In this document: in pieces, positions 15,943 through 25,118 of the stretch
How positions within the stretch are numbered: the first letter of the stretch is position 1
How the letters are laid out: the number at the start of each line of letters is the position of its first letter
Origin: Sva-07 sp963829585
GTDB lineage: Bacteria > Actinomycetota > Acidimicrobiia > Acidimicrobiales > Ilumatobacteraceae
Length of the DNA: 64,000 nt
Assembly (NCBI GenBank): GCA_963829585.1
Contig: CAWHJD010000014.1
Coordinates: forward strand, 1-64,000
Reading direction: 5' to 3'
Notes under the pieces: generated by a model
Database searches by the model: none
The model's input: only the letters and a program-made list of their open reading frames with translations
Told to the model about the DNA's origin: nothing
Made by a program: the position numbers and the translations under genes

Positions 15943-17022
15943 TCAGCGTGACGAGAGATTGGCGAGCGCGGCGGCGATGACGCCGTCGAAACGTGTGGCC
16001 ACCGCATCGAACCAGGCCGGGTCGTCGTCGGCGAATGCAGCCCGCACCTGGGCGCGAACGGTGTCGGCGCCGGCTCCGAGTGGGTCGCCGGACGAGTGCA
16101 GGACGGCGTCGGCCCGCAACGCCTGCAGCACCGAGATCGTGTCGACCGTGCCGAACTCGAGTGCCACCGCAGTCACTTCGGCGGACGGAACGAGTCGATC
16201 GAGCGCGCCGAGCCAATCGCCGCTCAGATTGGCGGACACGCTCTCACCGTCGAGCATCGATCGCACGTCTCCCCACCAGGCGGTGCCCCGCTCGTAGCCG
16301 GCGGTGCCGCGCCCCTCGTGGGAGATCAGCTCACCGTGGCCCCACGGCCCGAGCCCGGTGTGGAGATCGATCACGGCCAACCGCTCGGCGGCCCCGAGCA
16401 GCTCGTCGACGTGTGCGTCGAGCCAGCGATGCGACCACACCGGCCCGGCTCCGCCGTAGAAGACACCGGTCGGATGCGTGTACTGGCCGCCGCTCACGAC
16501 CTCCTGCAGGCGTTCGAATCCCACCTCCTCCGCGTGGGCGAGCAGTGCCATCGTCGTCGACTGCTGGGTGTCGTCGTCCCACTCGTCGGGAACCAGGAGG
16601 TGGGCGATGCCGCCGTAGTCCTCGTTCGCCGGCGGCGGCTGCGACCAATCGATGAAGTTCCGGTTGAGGTCGACGTTGTCCTCGTTGACCCTGCGAACCC
16701 ACGAGAACCCGAACGGGTTGAACGCGTGGAGCAGCACGACACGCACGTCGTCGGGCCGGTCGTCGCAGTGGCGGTCCAGCCAATGGTGCTGCAGCGCGGA
16801 TCCGGTGAACCCTTCGACGCCATGGGTGCCCGACACGACCAGCAGCACCGACGTTGCGTCGTCCGGGCCGAGCGACGCGACGTCGATCGCGAGCACCTCA
16901 CCGGCCAGTCCGCGGGACGGATGCTCGTGGGAGGTCACCGTCGCACCTGCCTCGCCAGCTGCAGCGAGCAGGCGTGATCGCGACTCCTCGTACGTGCTCG
17001 TGAGCCCTCGTCGTGCGTTCAT
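15943..17022 (-). CDS. DUF2817/M14-like zinc carboxypeptidase family protein
   Basis: 359 residues. The fold resembles M14 carboxypeptidases/succinylglutamate desuccinylase-like enzymes of the DUF2817 group. SGTHGVEGFTGS carries the zinc HxxE pair, NRNFIDW is the substrate-binding N-R segment, and VIDLHTGLGPWG gives the third zinc His. The late ALEFGTV Glu fits the catalytic residue. No signal peptide was seen, so it is likely cytoplasmic. The start at 17022 has a GGAGG site 7 bases upstream. It is divergent from the amidohydrolase gene at 17075. Confidence 0.8.
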   Translation of the reverse strand: MNARRGLTSTYEESRSRLLAAAGEAGATVTSHEHPSRGLAGEVLAIDVASLGPDDATSVLLVVSGTHGVEGFTGSALQHHWLDRHCDDRPDDVRVVLLHAFNPFGFSWVRRVNEDNVDLNRNFIDWSQPPPANEDYGGIAHLLVPDEWDDDTQQSTTMALLAHAEEVGFERLQEVVSGGQYTHPTGVFYGGAGPVWSHRWLDAHVDELLGAAERLAVIDLHTGLGPWGHGELISHEGRGTAGYERGTAWWGDVRSMLDGESVSANLSGDWLGALDRLVPSAEVTAVALEFGTVDTISVLQALRADAVLHSSGDPLGAGADTVRAQVRAAFADDDPAWFDAVATRFDGVIAAALANLSSR

Positions 17023-17074
17023 GTCGGTACCTCCACGACCCAGCATGACATCTGCTCACGACTACAGTCGCCCC

Positions 17075-18226
17075 ATGACGTACGTAGGAGATCGGCTCGT
17101 CTTCGATGCCGACAGCCACGTGATGGAGCTTCCCGGCTGGCTCGAGGAGTTCGCCGACCGTTCGACCGCCGAGACGTTGCGGCCGTTGGCCCTCGGGGGC
17201 GCCGGTGCCCTGGCCGACCGGGCCGTCGAGGAGGCAGCGACGCGTCAGGCCGGGGGAGTGGCCACACTCGATGCCGACCCCGTCGAACTCCTGCGCTCGA
17301 AGGGATGGGCTGCGATCGGAGCATTCGACTCCGCGGAGCGTTCCTTCGTCCTCGATCAGTTGGGCTTCGCCGCCCAACTCGTGTTTCCGACGTTCGCTGC
17401 CACACAGTTCGCCGGCAGCGATCTCGACCTGCTCTACGGGGGATCGGACGCACTGAACCGTGCCATGGCGGCGTTCTGCGCCGGTGACGTCCGCATGCTC
17501 GCCGTCGCCTCGGTGCCGTGGGGTGACCCTGCCCGCACGATCGAGTGCGCCCGGCGCGCGATCGCCGAGGGGTGTCGTGCGGTGATGGTGCCGACCGACC
17601 TGCCACGCGGGGTGGTGTCGCCGACCCACCCCGATCACCACATGCTGTGGGCGTTGCTCGAAGCGGAGAATGTCCCGGTGGTCAGCCACATCGGCGGCGG
17701 CGGCCGACCCGTACGCGCCGGATTCCACGACAACGGCCACACGGTGACCGACTTCCTCGGCGGTGGCGAGAACGTGCGGGCCAAGGACTTCATGGCGATC
17801 CACCAGCGACCCGAGGTGTTCTGGGCGGCAATGGTCCTCGACGGGATGTTCGAACGCTTCCCCGGCCTGCGAGGTGCCTCCGTCGAGGAGGGTGCCATGT
17901 GGGTCGTCCCGTGGATTCGGCGCCTCGACCGGGCCATGCAGTTCGCCAAGACCGAGGCACCGCTGCGTGACCTCACGAAACTGCCCAGCGAGTACGTCCA
18001 CGAGCACCTCCGGTTCACGCCGTTCGCCGGCGAACCGGTCGGGTGGATGCTCGACCAGGCCGGAGCCGACCTGTTCATGTTCTCGTCCGACTACCCGCAC
18101 CCGGAAGGCACGAAGGACCCGATCGGCCGCTTCGAGGCCACGATGGACACCTCCGACCAGTCGACGATGACCGGCTTCTACAGCACGAATTTCGCCGCCC
18201 TCTACCGCGACGCCGTGCCGGTCTGA
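17075..18226 (+). CDS. Amidohydrolase (COG2159 family)
   Basis: 383 residues. N-terminal FDADSHVMELPGWLEEF contains the D-x-H metal pair of the amidohydrolase_2 fold. VVSHIGGGGRP, GGGENVRAKDFMAIHQ and the terminal FSSDYPHPEGTKDP (Asp-Tyr-Pro-His) are family hallmarks of decarboxylase- or hydrolase-type metal enzymes. It is strikingly similar in motifs to the second copy at 54220-55401, so the two are paralogs. The substrate is unknown. The start at ATG 17075 gives the typical N-terminus. Confidence 0.85.
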   Translation: MTYVGDRLVFDADSHVMELPGWLEEFADRSTAETLRPLALGGAGALADRAVEEAATRQAGGVATLDADPVELLRSKGWAAIGAFDSAERSFVLDQLGFAAQLVFPTFAATQFAGSDLDLLYGGSDALNRAMAAFCAGDVRMLAVASVPWGDPARTIECARRAIAEGCRAVMVPTDLPRGVVSPTHPDHHMLWALLEAENVPVVSHIGGGGRPVRAGFHDNGHTVTDFLGGGENVRAKDFMAIHQRPEVFWAAMVLDGMFERFPGLRGASVEEGAMWVVPWIRRLDRAMQFAKTEAPLRDLTKLPSEYVHEHLRFTPFAGEPVGWMLDQAGADLFMFSSDYPHPEGTKDPIGRFEATMDTSDQSTMTGFYSTNFAALYRDAVPV

Positions 18227-18236
18227 GGCACAGCGC

Positions 18237-18972
18237 ATGAAGCTTCTCTGTACGGCCGACCTGCACTATCGCCTGCCGCAGCTCGACTGGCTGGTCGAGC
18301 AGGCGGGCGACGTCGACGTCGTGGTGATCCCGGGCGATCATCTGCAAGTGGTCGGTGCCGCGCCGCTCGAAGTGCAGATCGTCGTGGTGTCGAAGTACCT
18401 GCAACGACTGTCGGAGCAGGCGCTGGTCCTCGCATCGTCCGGCAATCACGATCTCGACGGCCCCGGACCGACGGGGGAGCAGGCAACCGAGATGGCTGCG
18501 GGGGCTGGCATCGGACCGACTCGTCGTCGACGGTCAGTCGACCGACGTCGACGGAGTGCGCTTCACCGTGTGTCCGTGGTGGGACGGGACCCAGACCCGA
18601 CAACTGGTCGAAGATCAGCTGGCAGCGGCCGCCGTCGACCGTCCGGATCGGTGGATCTGGGTGTATCACTCGCCACCGGCCGACTCACCCCTGTGCCAGG
18701 CGGGCTCGAAGGCGTATCCCGACCCCGACCTCGCGGCGTGGATCGACCGTTGGCATCCCGATCTGGTGATCTGTGGCCACATCCACCAGGCGCCCTGGGT
18801 CGCCGGTGGAGGATGGGTCGACCGGCGGGGCTCGACGTGGCTCGTCAACGCCGGTCATCAGCCGGGGCCGATGCCGGCTCACATCGTGATCGACCTCGAC
18901 GAATCCACCGCTGAATGGGTCGCACTGCCGGATCGCGAACTCGTCGAGATGGAGTTCGGGCCCGTTCAGTAG
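18237..18972 (+). CDS. Metallophosphoesterase (one frameshift)
   Basis: About 244 residues. Calcineurin-like motifs appear in order: TADLHY (D-x-H), VIPGDHLQ (G-D), SSGNHDLD (G-N-H-D), WVYHSPP (His) and LVICGHIHQAPW (G-H-x-H). The first three are in one frame and the last two in another. The shift falls at a run of five G near 18500, where four would restore a single frame. It is likely one intact gene. It follows the amidohydrolase by 10 bases, so co-transcription is likely. The stop overlaps the converging cNMP-domain gene. Confidence 0.85.
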
Positions 18973-19451
18973 TCGAGGTCGGGCATCCGGGCCGACCCCG
19001 GGCTCACGGCCTTGGTCTGGTGGTGCATCAGCGTGCTGAGGATGTCGTCGAGCATGCCGAGGTGTCCGGACTCGTCTCCGTACTGCCGCTTCACATCGGT
19101 CAGATGGCCTGTGAGGTTGTCGAGCCGGGTCGCCAACGCCCTGGCCACATCGAGGAGGACGTCGGGACGATCGCGCAGGTACGCCGCACCGTCGTCGGCC
19201 AGCAGCACCGTGCAGTCCGACAGTGCACGCACCGTGGCGGTCGCCGGGCGCTCGAGCACGGTCGACATCTCACCGAGCACGGCACCGGGTGTGTCGAGCA
19301 TCGCCAGCGTCACGCCGTCACGTTCGATCGACACCGACCCCTCCACCAGGATCACGATCGAGCCGAAGGGCGTCCCCTGCTCGACCACGACGTCGCCGGC
19401 TGCGAACGACCGGCGTGGCAGGTCGTCGCATCGCTCGATCAGATCGGTCAT
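18966..19451 (-). CDS. Stand-alone cyclic-nucleotide-binding-fold protein
   Basis: 161 residues. A Crp-type beta-barrel (FAAGDVVVEQGTPFGSIVIL, VEGSVSIERDGV, GAVLGEMSTVLERPATATVRA) is followed by a helical tail; there is no HTH. In the phosphate-binding cassette the Glu is kept (GEMS). The Arg expected two residues before the Ala-Thr-Val reads Ala (RPATATV), so cAMP binding is doubtful. The C-terminus may be a dimer helix. A start at 19451 gives a proper domain edge. Divergent from the SRAP gene. Confidence 0.8.
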   Translation of the reverse strand: MTDLIERCDDLPRRSFAAGDVVVEQGTPFGSIVILVEGSVSIERDGVTLAMLDTPGAVLGEMSTVLERPATATVRALSDCTVLLADDGAAYLRDRPDVLLDVARALATRLDNLTGHLTDVKRQYGDESGHLGMLDDILSTLMHHQTKAVSPGSARMPDLDY

Positions 19452-19527
19452 CGAGCCATTCTGGCACTCTGCGGGCGGCCGCCGACGCCCGCGCGGGCGC
19501 GTCACCGAGACGTAACCTGCACGACAT

Positions 19528-20250
19528 ATGTGTGGACGCTTCGTCTCCGCCGGGAGCCCCGACAGGATCGCTGCCTACTTCGACACGGTCCTGCCCACCG
19601 AGGTGGTGGCCGAATCGCTCGGCGAGAACTACAACGTGGCGCCCACGCAGGACATCTACGCCGTCGTCGGTACCGGTGACGGCGCCGCGCGGCTCGACAC
19701 GTTCCACTGGGGACTCGTCCCGAGTTGGGCGAAGGATCGCAGGATCGGCTCCAAGATGGTCAATGCCCGTGCCGAGACGCTCGCCGAGAAGCCGGCGTTC
19801 AAGAGCCTGTTCCGCACCAAGCGGTGCATCGTGCCGATGGACGGGTTCTACGAGTGGAAGGCCGGTTCCGAGGGGGGCCCGGTGAACACCAAGGGCAAGC
19901 TCCTCAAGCAGCCGATGTACATCCATCGGGCCGATGGCGACCCGCTCGCCGTGGCCGGACTCTGGACACGCTGGAAGGATCCCGACGATCCTGAAGGTCG
20001 CTTCCTGCACAGCGTCACCGTGATCACGACTGCGGCGAACGGCATGGTCGCACCGGTCCACGACCGGATGCCCGCGATCCTCCCCTCGAGCCAGTGGGCC
20101 ACGTGGCTCGACCCCGCCAACCAGGATCTCGACGTCCTCGCCCCGCTCCTCGTGGGTTGCGACGACGACGTGCTCGTGATGCACGAGGTGTCGACCGAGG
20201 TCAACAACGTGCGCAACAACCGGGCCGACCTGATCGCAACGCTGGAGTAG
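19528..20250 (+). CDS. SRAP family abasic-site-processing protein (YedK/HMCES-like)
   Basis: 240 residues. The invariant N-terminal Met-Cys-Gly-Arg (the Cys2 that crosslinks abasic sites after Met removal) is present. So are NVAPTQ, WGLVPSWAKD, MVNARAETLAEKPAF, KRCIVPMDGFYEW and the terminal HDRMPAILP with the conserved His. Bacterial SRAP proteins form a covalent DNA-protein link at abasic sites in single-stranded DNA. Length is typical. The start cannot move without losing Cys2, so ATG 19528 is firm. Confidence 0.95.
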   Translation: MCGRFVSAGSPDRIAAYFDTVLPTEVVAESLGENYNVAPTQDIYAVVGTGDGAARLDTFHWGLVPSWAKDRRIGSKMVNARAETLAEKPAFKSLFRTKRCIVPMDGFYEWKAGSEGGPVNTKGKLLKQPMYIHRADGDPLAVAGLWTRWKDPDDPEGRFLHSVTVITTAANGMVAPVHDRMPAILPSSQWATWLDPANQDLDVLAPLLVGCDDDVLVMHEVSTEVNNVRNNRADLIATLE

Positions 20251-20276
20251 CACGCTGGCTCACAGCGCGAGGTGGC

Positions 20277-21479
20277 TCAGGTGACGAGGTAGAAGGTCAG
20301 CAGATCGCTGGTCACCGGCGGAAAGAGTGCCTCCATCAGCTCGCGCTGGCGGCCGAGCAGCACATCTGCCGTTGCGGGCCTCCAGTCCCCGCTGCTCCGA
20401 ATGGTCCGAGCACCAGGGGAGCGAGGGCGTCCGGTGCGCACGCCCGAGCCGCCCTTCGACACCGGTGCCTGCTCGGGGCCCCCGGCGACGACGTCGGACA
20501 TCGAGTCCTCGTCGATCGAGAACCGGACGTGACTGCGCCACGACGACAACAGCACCTCATGGCGGCCACCGAGCCCGGCGGACCGGAAGCGCTCGAGGAG
20601 TACGGGACGAAGGTGTTCGAGGAGCGGCGACAGTGCCGGGATGCGTCCGTAGAACCAGTCGCGGCTCCGATCGGGCGCGTCGGGTGCCGCGGCGATCTCG
20701 CCGAGCAGCTGGTCGGTGCCTGCCGCTGGCCGCTCCAGAATCGCCACCTCGCCGTCGCGGGCGCTGGCAGCGACGAGCGCGCGGACTCCGTCGGTGCGAC
20801 CGGCCACCTCGCCCAGAACGAGACCTTCGCCAGGCGGTGTCCGGCGGGCAGTGGCGACGATCGCGCCGTCGTGTTCGGCGACGAGTTGGGTCGAACCCGA
20901 GCGCTGCACGAGCCACCTCCAGCATCCGGGGGAGTGGGGCATCCGGACGTCGGCGACGCGCTGAGCGGCGCTCTGCAGCGCCTCCATCGCCTCGATGTCC
21001 TCCAGCGTCGCCGCACGCACGGTGATGTCGGGATCGGCGACGGGGACGTCGACGACGTCCCAGGGCAGCGGTACCGGCATCGCGTAGGAGTAACCGAACT
21101 GTCGGTAGAAGAACGGGATACCGATCATCACCTGGAGCAGATCGCCGCGGTCGGCCGACCGCCGATGGGCCTCGCCCATCAGCGCCCGCACCAGACCGCG
21201 TCCCTCGTGGTCGGGAGCCGTGGCCACCAGCTCGACCTGGCCGGTCGGCACGGTGACGCCCGAGATCGACACCGACTCGCGCAGCAGGGTTGCCGTCGAC
21301 ACCACCCGATCACCGTCGGTGACGACCATCACGGCGTCGATGCCGTCGCCGTCGTCGTCGACGACGAGCTGCAGGTCCTCGGCATCGGCCTCGTCACCGC
21401 GAGCGGCGAGGAGGGTCCCGATCTGATCGAGGTCGCGTTCGACAGCGGTGCGCAAGGTGAGTCCGTCGGCCAACTTCAC
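20277..21479 (-). CDS. Eis-like GNAT N-acetyltransferase
   Basis: 400 residues, the size of two tandem GNAT domains plus a C-terminal sterol-carrier-like domain, as in Eis. The acetyl-CoA motif is GQVELVATAPDHEGRGLVRALM (V-A-x-x-x-x-x-R-G-x-G/A-type). FYRQFGYSYAMP is the typical second-half entry. The C-terminal tail ends LLTFYLVT without the free C-terminal Phe-rich stretch of Eis. The acceptor is unknown. It converges with SRAP and is followed upstream by the HIT gene. Confidence 0.8.
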   Translation of the reverse strand: MKLADGLTLRTAVERDLDQIGTLLAARGDEADAEDLQLVVDDDGDGIDAVMVVTDGDRVVSTATLLRESVSISGVTVPTGQVELVATAPDHEGRGLVRALMGEAHRRSADRGDLLQVMIGIPFFYRQFGYSYAMPVPLPWDVVDVPVADPDITVRAATLEDIEAMEALQSAAQRVADVRMPHSPGCWRWLVQRSGSTQLVAEHDGAIVATARRTPPGEGLVLGEVAGRTDGVRALVAASARDGEVAILERPAAGTDQLLGEIAAAPDAPDRSRDWFYGRIPALSPLLEHLRPVLLERFRSAGLGGRHEVLLSSWRSHVRFSIDEDSMSDVVAGGPEQAPVSKGGSGVRTGRPRSPGARTIRSSGDWRPATADVLLGRQRELMEALFPPVTSDLLTFYLVT

Positions 21480-21545
21480 CGAAGTGAAGGTAGTGCCGAA
21501 GGTGATGAACCGTCAGCGGTGGGGCGGCACGGGTTCGGGCCGGTC

Positions 21546-21968
21546 TCAGGCCGAGACGCCGGTGGCACCGACCGAGCGGAGCTGCGCCCGGATCGCCTCG
21601 GCCCACGACTCGAGGTCGTCCCGGCTCACCGAGGCCGCGGCATTGGCGAAGCTCAGTTCCGACATCGACGAGGTCGGGATCACGTGCACGTGGGTGTGCG
21701 GCACCTCGTAGCCGGCCACGATGAGGCCCACGCGCTCGCATCCGAAGGCCGCTCGCTGGGCGGTGCCGATCGTGTGAGCGACCGAGAACAGGTGCGCGAC
21801 GAGCTCGGCCGGGGCGTCGATCCAGTGGTCGACCTCCTCGATCGGAACGACCAGCACGTGACCGGGAGCCATCGGGTTGATCGACAGGAAGCCCACGCAG
21901 TGCTCGTCACGCCACACGAAGGTGCCGGGAAACTCGCCCTGGATGATCTTGGTGAACACCGTGGTCAT
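21546..21968 (-). CDS. HIT family hydrolase
   Basis: 140 residues. FTKIIQGEFPGTFVWRDE and FLSINPMAPGHVLVVP are followed by the catalytic triad HTHVHVIP (H-x-H-x-H). This is the HinT/Fhit branch of nucleotide hydrolases. In Mycobacterium a HIT protein similarly sits near lipid or nucleotide genes. The start at 21968 matches family length. Divergent from pgsA. Confidence 0.93.
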   Translation of the reverse strand: MTTVFTKIIQGEFPGTFVWRDEHCVGFLSINPMAPGHVLVVPIEEVDHWIDAPAELVAHLFSVAHTIGTAQRAAFGCERVGLIVAGYEVPHTHVHVIPTSSMSELSFANAAASVSRDDLESWAEAIRAQLRSVGATGVSA

Positions 21969-21991
21969 GCAGGCACCATACGCTGTGCCCG

Positions 21992-22639
21992 GTGACCGAT
22001 CCCGCCGTTCCCGATCGTGGCCTCGTCGTGACGTCACCGTCGATGTTCGACGGCATGTGGACGGTGCCGAACCTGTTCACCCTCGTTCGGCTGTTGTGTC
22101 TGCCCGTCTTCCTCTGGGTGCTCTTCGGGCTCGACGAACCGGTCGTCGCCGCCCTCATACTCGGCGCGCTCAGCGCCACGGACTGGGTCGACGGCTATCT
22201 CGCCCGTCGTCTCGGCCAGGTCAGCGAGTTCGGCAAGGTCTTCGACCCCACCGTCGATCGCCTGATGTTCATCGTCGCGATCACTGCCATCATCATCGAC
22301 GGCGCGATCCCACTGTGGTTCGCCATCGCCGTGCTCGCACGAGAAGTCCTGGTGGGGCTGATGATGGCGGTCGCCACGCTCGTGTACAAGATGCCGCGTA
22401 TCGACGTGACCTACCTGGGCAAGGTGGCCACGGCGCTCCTGATGTTCGCGGTTCCCGGCTTCCTGATCGGCAGCAGCGGGGAGTCGTACGCAGGGCTGTT
22501 CCAGTTCGCCGCGTGGGTCGTCGGCATCCCGGGGCTGGTTCTGAGCTACTGGACCGGTATCGCCTATATTCCGCAGGTGCGACGGGCCATCGCTGCCGGT
22601 GGATCCGCTCGCGCCGAAGCAGTTACAGCCGACACGTGA
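21992..22639 (+). CDS. pgsA: CDP-alcohol phosphatidyltransferase (phosphatidylglycerophosphate synthase)
   Basis: 215 residues with several hydrophobic helices. The CDP-alcohol phosphotransferase motif D-G-x2-A-R-x8-G-x3-D-x3-D reads DGYLARRLGQVSEFGKVFDP followed by TVD. It most likely makes phosphatidylglycerophosphate, or another glycerophospholipid, at the membrane. In M. tuberculosis pgsA2 lies a few genes before gcvH, and the same order is seen here. The GTG start at 21992 gives a short polar N-tail. Confidence 0.88.
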   Translation: MTDPAVPDRGLVVTSPSMFDGMWTVPNLFTLVRLLCLPVFLWVLFGLDEPVVAALILGALSATDWVDGYLARRLGQVSEFGKVFDPTVDRLMFIVAITAIIIDGAIPLWFAIAVLAREVLVGLMMAVATLVYKMPRIDVTYLGKVATALLMFAVPGFLIGSSGESYAGLFQFAAWVVGIPGLVLSYWTGIAYIPQVRRAIAAGGSARAEAVTADT

Positions 22640-22658
22640 ACCCAGGTACGGTGGCACC

Positions 22659-23039
22659 ATGAACATCCCTTCCGAACTTCGTTACTCGACCGATCACGAA
22701 TGGGTGCGCGTCGAGGGAGACACCGTCACGATCGGGATCACCGAGTACGCCCAGGACGCGCTCGGTGACGTCGTGTTCGTGGAGATGCCGGAACCGGGAG
22801 CCGCAGTCGAGGCCGGAGCGACCTTCAGCGAGGTCGAGAGCACGAAGTCGGTCAGCGACATCTACGCACCCGTGAGCGGATCGATCAGTGCGGTCAACGA
22901 CGCGCTCGAGTCGCAGCCCGAGCTGCTCAACAGCGATCCGTACGGCGAGGGTTGGATCTGTCGGATCGCGATGACCGACGTGGCCGAACTCGACGCCCTG
23001 ATGGATGCCGAGGCGTATCGGGCGCTGACGGAGGGCTGA
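22659..23039 (+). CDS. gcvH: Glycine cleavage system H protein
   Basis: 126 residues, full length. RYSTDHEWVRVEGDTVTIGI, ALGDVVFVEMP and the lipoyl-attachment loop EVESTKSVSDIYAPVSG with Lys64 are all present. The lipoyl arm shuttles methylamine between GcvP, GcvT and dihydrolipoamide dehydrogenase. It starts at ATG 22659, just downstream of pgsA, and is followed at 3 bases by the FHA gene, as in the Rv1826-Rv1827 order of M. tuberculosis. Confidence 0.97.
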   Translation: MNIPSELRYSTDHEWVRVEGDTVTIGITEYAQDALGDVVFVEMPEPGAAVEAGATFSEVESTKSVSDIYAPVSGSISAVNDALESQPELLNSDPYGEGWICRIAMTDVAELDALMDAEAYRALTEG

Positions 23040-23041
23040 TC

Positions 23042-23530
23042 TTGAGTTCCTATGTCTTCTGCAACCAGTGCGGGCACCGCAACCCGCCGACGAGCAGCTT
23101 CTGCTCGAGCTGCGGATCACCGCTCGATTCGCTCGACGACCGAACGATCACGCTCAGTGCCGTCGATCCGTTGCAGGATGCGCCCGGGTCGGAGGACGAC
23201 GTGGTCGTGGCGATCGGGGAGCTGCCCAACGAGGTCGGCGTCCTCATCGTGCGAGCCGGCGCTCAGGCCGGCGCCCGGTTCGCCCTCGACGAAACCGTCA
23301 CCCGCCTCGGTCGGCATCCCGAGTCCGAGATCAGCCTCGACGACATCACGGTGTCTCGACGTCATGCCGAGATCGAGCGCACGCCTGACGGCCATGTCGT
23401 CAGCGATGCGGGATCACTCAACGGCACCTACGTGAACCAGGAGCGCATCGACAGGATGCTGCTCCGTCACGGCGACGAACTCCAGATCGGCAAGTTCCGT
23501 CTGGTGTTCTTCGAACGGCCCGATGCCTGA
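23042..23530 (+). CDS. Zinc-ribbon FHA-domain protein (GarA-like)
   Basis: 162 residues. The N-terminus has a zinc ribbon (CNQCG...CSSCG). Residues ~75-155 form an FHA domain: RLGRHPESEISLDDITVSRR, HAEI, then SLNGTYVNQERI, with the phosphothreonine-binding R, S and N-G. In M. tuberculosis GarA (Rv1827) regulates 2-oxoglutarate metabolism and sits between gcvH and ftsR; the position is the same here. The GarA phospho-Thr tail is not evident, and the ribbon differs from GarA. The start is TTG 23042 with GGAGG 7 bases before it. Confidence 0.85.
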   Translation: MSSYVFCNQCGHRNPPTSSFCSSCGSPLDSLDDRTITLSAVDPLQDAPGSEDDVVVAIGELPNEVGVLIVRAGAQAGARFALDETVTRLGRHPESEISLDDITVSRRHAEIERTPDGHVVSDAGSLNGTYVNQERIDRMLLRHGDELQIGKFRLVFFERPDA

Positions 23531-24499
23531 TTCCGTGCCGCCCACGTCGACGTCGGTGGCCGGGCAGCCCGCCACGCTCGGCAGTCACCTGTCGATCGGG
23601 GAGGTGCTCGCGCTCCTGCTCGAGGAGTTCCCTGATGTCACCATCTCGAAGATCCGGTTCCTCGAGAGCCAGGGTCTGATCGATCCGGAACGCACGGCGT
23701 CGGGGTACCGCAAGTTCTACTCGGACGACGTCGAGCTGCTCCGCTGCATCCTGCGCGAACAGCGTGAGAACTACCTGCCGCTGCGGGTGATCAAGGACCG
23801 CATCGACTCGGGCGAGATCGATCCGACCCACGACCATCCACGACCGCGTGGCATCAAGAACGTGTCGGAGACCTCCGACATCCCGCGGCCCGACACCCAT
23901 CCGAGCGCAGGCGGAGTCCGTCGTGCCGCCGGGGGCGCACGGGCCTGGTTCGTCGGCGAACGGCGACGCCGTGACCGGAGCAGCGGTTCTCTTCCAGCGG
24001 ACCGACGCGCCGGTGGAGCCGCAAACAGCGGAGCCGCAGGCAGCGGAGCCGGCCGCCGCCGCGACGTCGCCCCCGGCTCCCGAGAAGCCGGCGCCGAATG
24101 TCGGAGCCGTGCTCGCAGGGCTGTTGCTGACCGCCGACGAGCTGTGCGCCATGGCGGGTCTGACTCGTGCGCAGCTCGCCGATCTGCAGTCGTACGGCGT
24201 GGTGATCGCGCAGTCGAATCGTCCCGACGCGTCTGTTCGACGAGGACGCCGTCGAGATCGCCACGGTGTCGAAGCGGTTCCTCGATGCCGGTCTCGAGCC
24301 GCGGCACCTTCGTGGCTGGCGCGTGGCTGCCGATCGGGAGGTCGGTCTGCTCGAACAGCTCATCCAACCGCTCCTGCGTCAACGCAATCCGGAGGCACGC
24401 GCACAGGCCGTTGCCCAGCTGAGCGAGCTGGAGTCGATCGGCGGGCGCCTGCGCGAGGCGATGATGCGGTCGTCGCTGCGCCAACACGGCGGTCACTGA
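23523..24499 (+). CDS. ftsR: MerR-family regulator FtsR-like (two frameshifts)
   Basis: About 325 residues read across three frames. The MerR DNA-binding domain is at the N-terminus: LSIGEVLALLLEEFPDVTIS, then RFLESQGLIDPERTASGYRK and FYSDDVELLRCILREQRENY. The middle is a Pro/Ala-rich linker, and the C-terminal half (TADELCAMAGLTRAQLADLQ... SKRFLDAGLEPRHLRGWRVA) is typical of FtsR. Shifts fall near 23895 and 24232; the second is an extra T in GCGTCTGTTC. FtsR (Rv1828 type) activates ftsZ and lies downstream of garA in actinobacteria, as here. It overlaps the FHA stop by 8 bases. Confidence 0.87.
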
Positions 24500-24543
24500 G
24501 CGCGACGCCGCTGCGCGCGGCCGGCCCGGGTACAGTGGCGACC

Positions 24544-25029
24544 GTGGTCCCTCTGGAATTGATCGGCGTCCGGGTCGAAGTGCCAGCGAACACGCCGATG
24601 TTGCTCCTCCGCGAAGCCGAGGGCCGTCACCGACTGCTCCCGATCTACATCGGCAACCCAGAGGCGTCGGCGATCCACTACGCCCTCGAAGGCGTCGTGC
24701 CACCACGCCCGTTGACACATGATCTGATGCTGATCCTGCTCGGTGAACTCGGTGCCAACCTGACCCAGGTCGTCGTGACCGAGATGCGCGATCGCACCTA
24801 CTACGCCGAACTGCATCTCACGACCGAGACCGGCGACAAGGTGGTCTCGGCCCGCCCGTCCGACGCGATCGCGCTGGCGATCCGCTGCGGCGCGCCGATG
24901 TTCGCGTCGGATGCCCTGATCGACGAGGTCGGCCAGGAACCGGTGATCGAGCCCGAAGACGACGCCGCGGAGATCATCGACGAGTTCAAGGACTTCATCG
25001 AGAACGTCAGCCCCGAAGACTTCCAGTAG
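24544..25029 (+). CDS. DUF151 bifunctional nuclease-like protein
   Basis: 161 residues. VPLELIGVRVEVPANTPMLL, PIYIGNPEASAI and the RPSDAIALAIRCGAPMFASD block define the DUF151/BFN family. It is the Rv1829 homologue by both sequence and position (between ftsR and a MerR gene). An apparent in-frame fusion to the end of ftsR is created by the frameshift; the GTG at 24544 is the natural start. The tail after residue ~145 is acidic. A perfect hairpin follows at 25052. Confidence 0.9.
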   Translation: MVPLELIGVRVEVPANTPMLLLREAEGRHRLLPIYIGNPEASAIHYALEGVVPPRPLTHDLMLILLGELGANLTQVVVTEMRDRTYYAELHLTTETGDKVVSARPSDAIALAIRCGAPMFASDALIDEVGQEPVIEPEDDAAEIIDEFKDFIENVSPEDFQ

Positions 25030-25051
25030 TGCTCCACTCGCGGGAGCCTGC

Positions 25052-25080
25052 GGTCTTTCCGGACCCGACCCCGAAAGACC
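25052..25080 (+). terminator. Palindromic 29-bp element, third copy
   Basis: The arms GGTCTTTC (25052-25059) and GAAAGACC (25073-25080) are perfect complements around CGGACCCGACCCC. The two copies at 14275-14332 have the same core. It lies 22 bases after the DUF151 stop and likely ends that transcript before the secreted L,D-transpeptidase gene. Confidence 0.65.
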
Positions 25081-25118
25081 GCGTCGGTGCGGGCGGTTCT
25101 CGTCACTAGCATTGCCAC

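Noticed and set aside
20094..21995. Plus-strand frame of 633 residues
   Set aside because: Shadow of the Eis-like and HIT genes, which have clear family motifs on the minus strand.
23848..25029. Long frame joining the ftsR tail to DUF151
   Set aside because: Two frameshifts in ftsR bring the frames together by chance; DUF151 has its own GTG and normal length.
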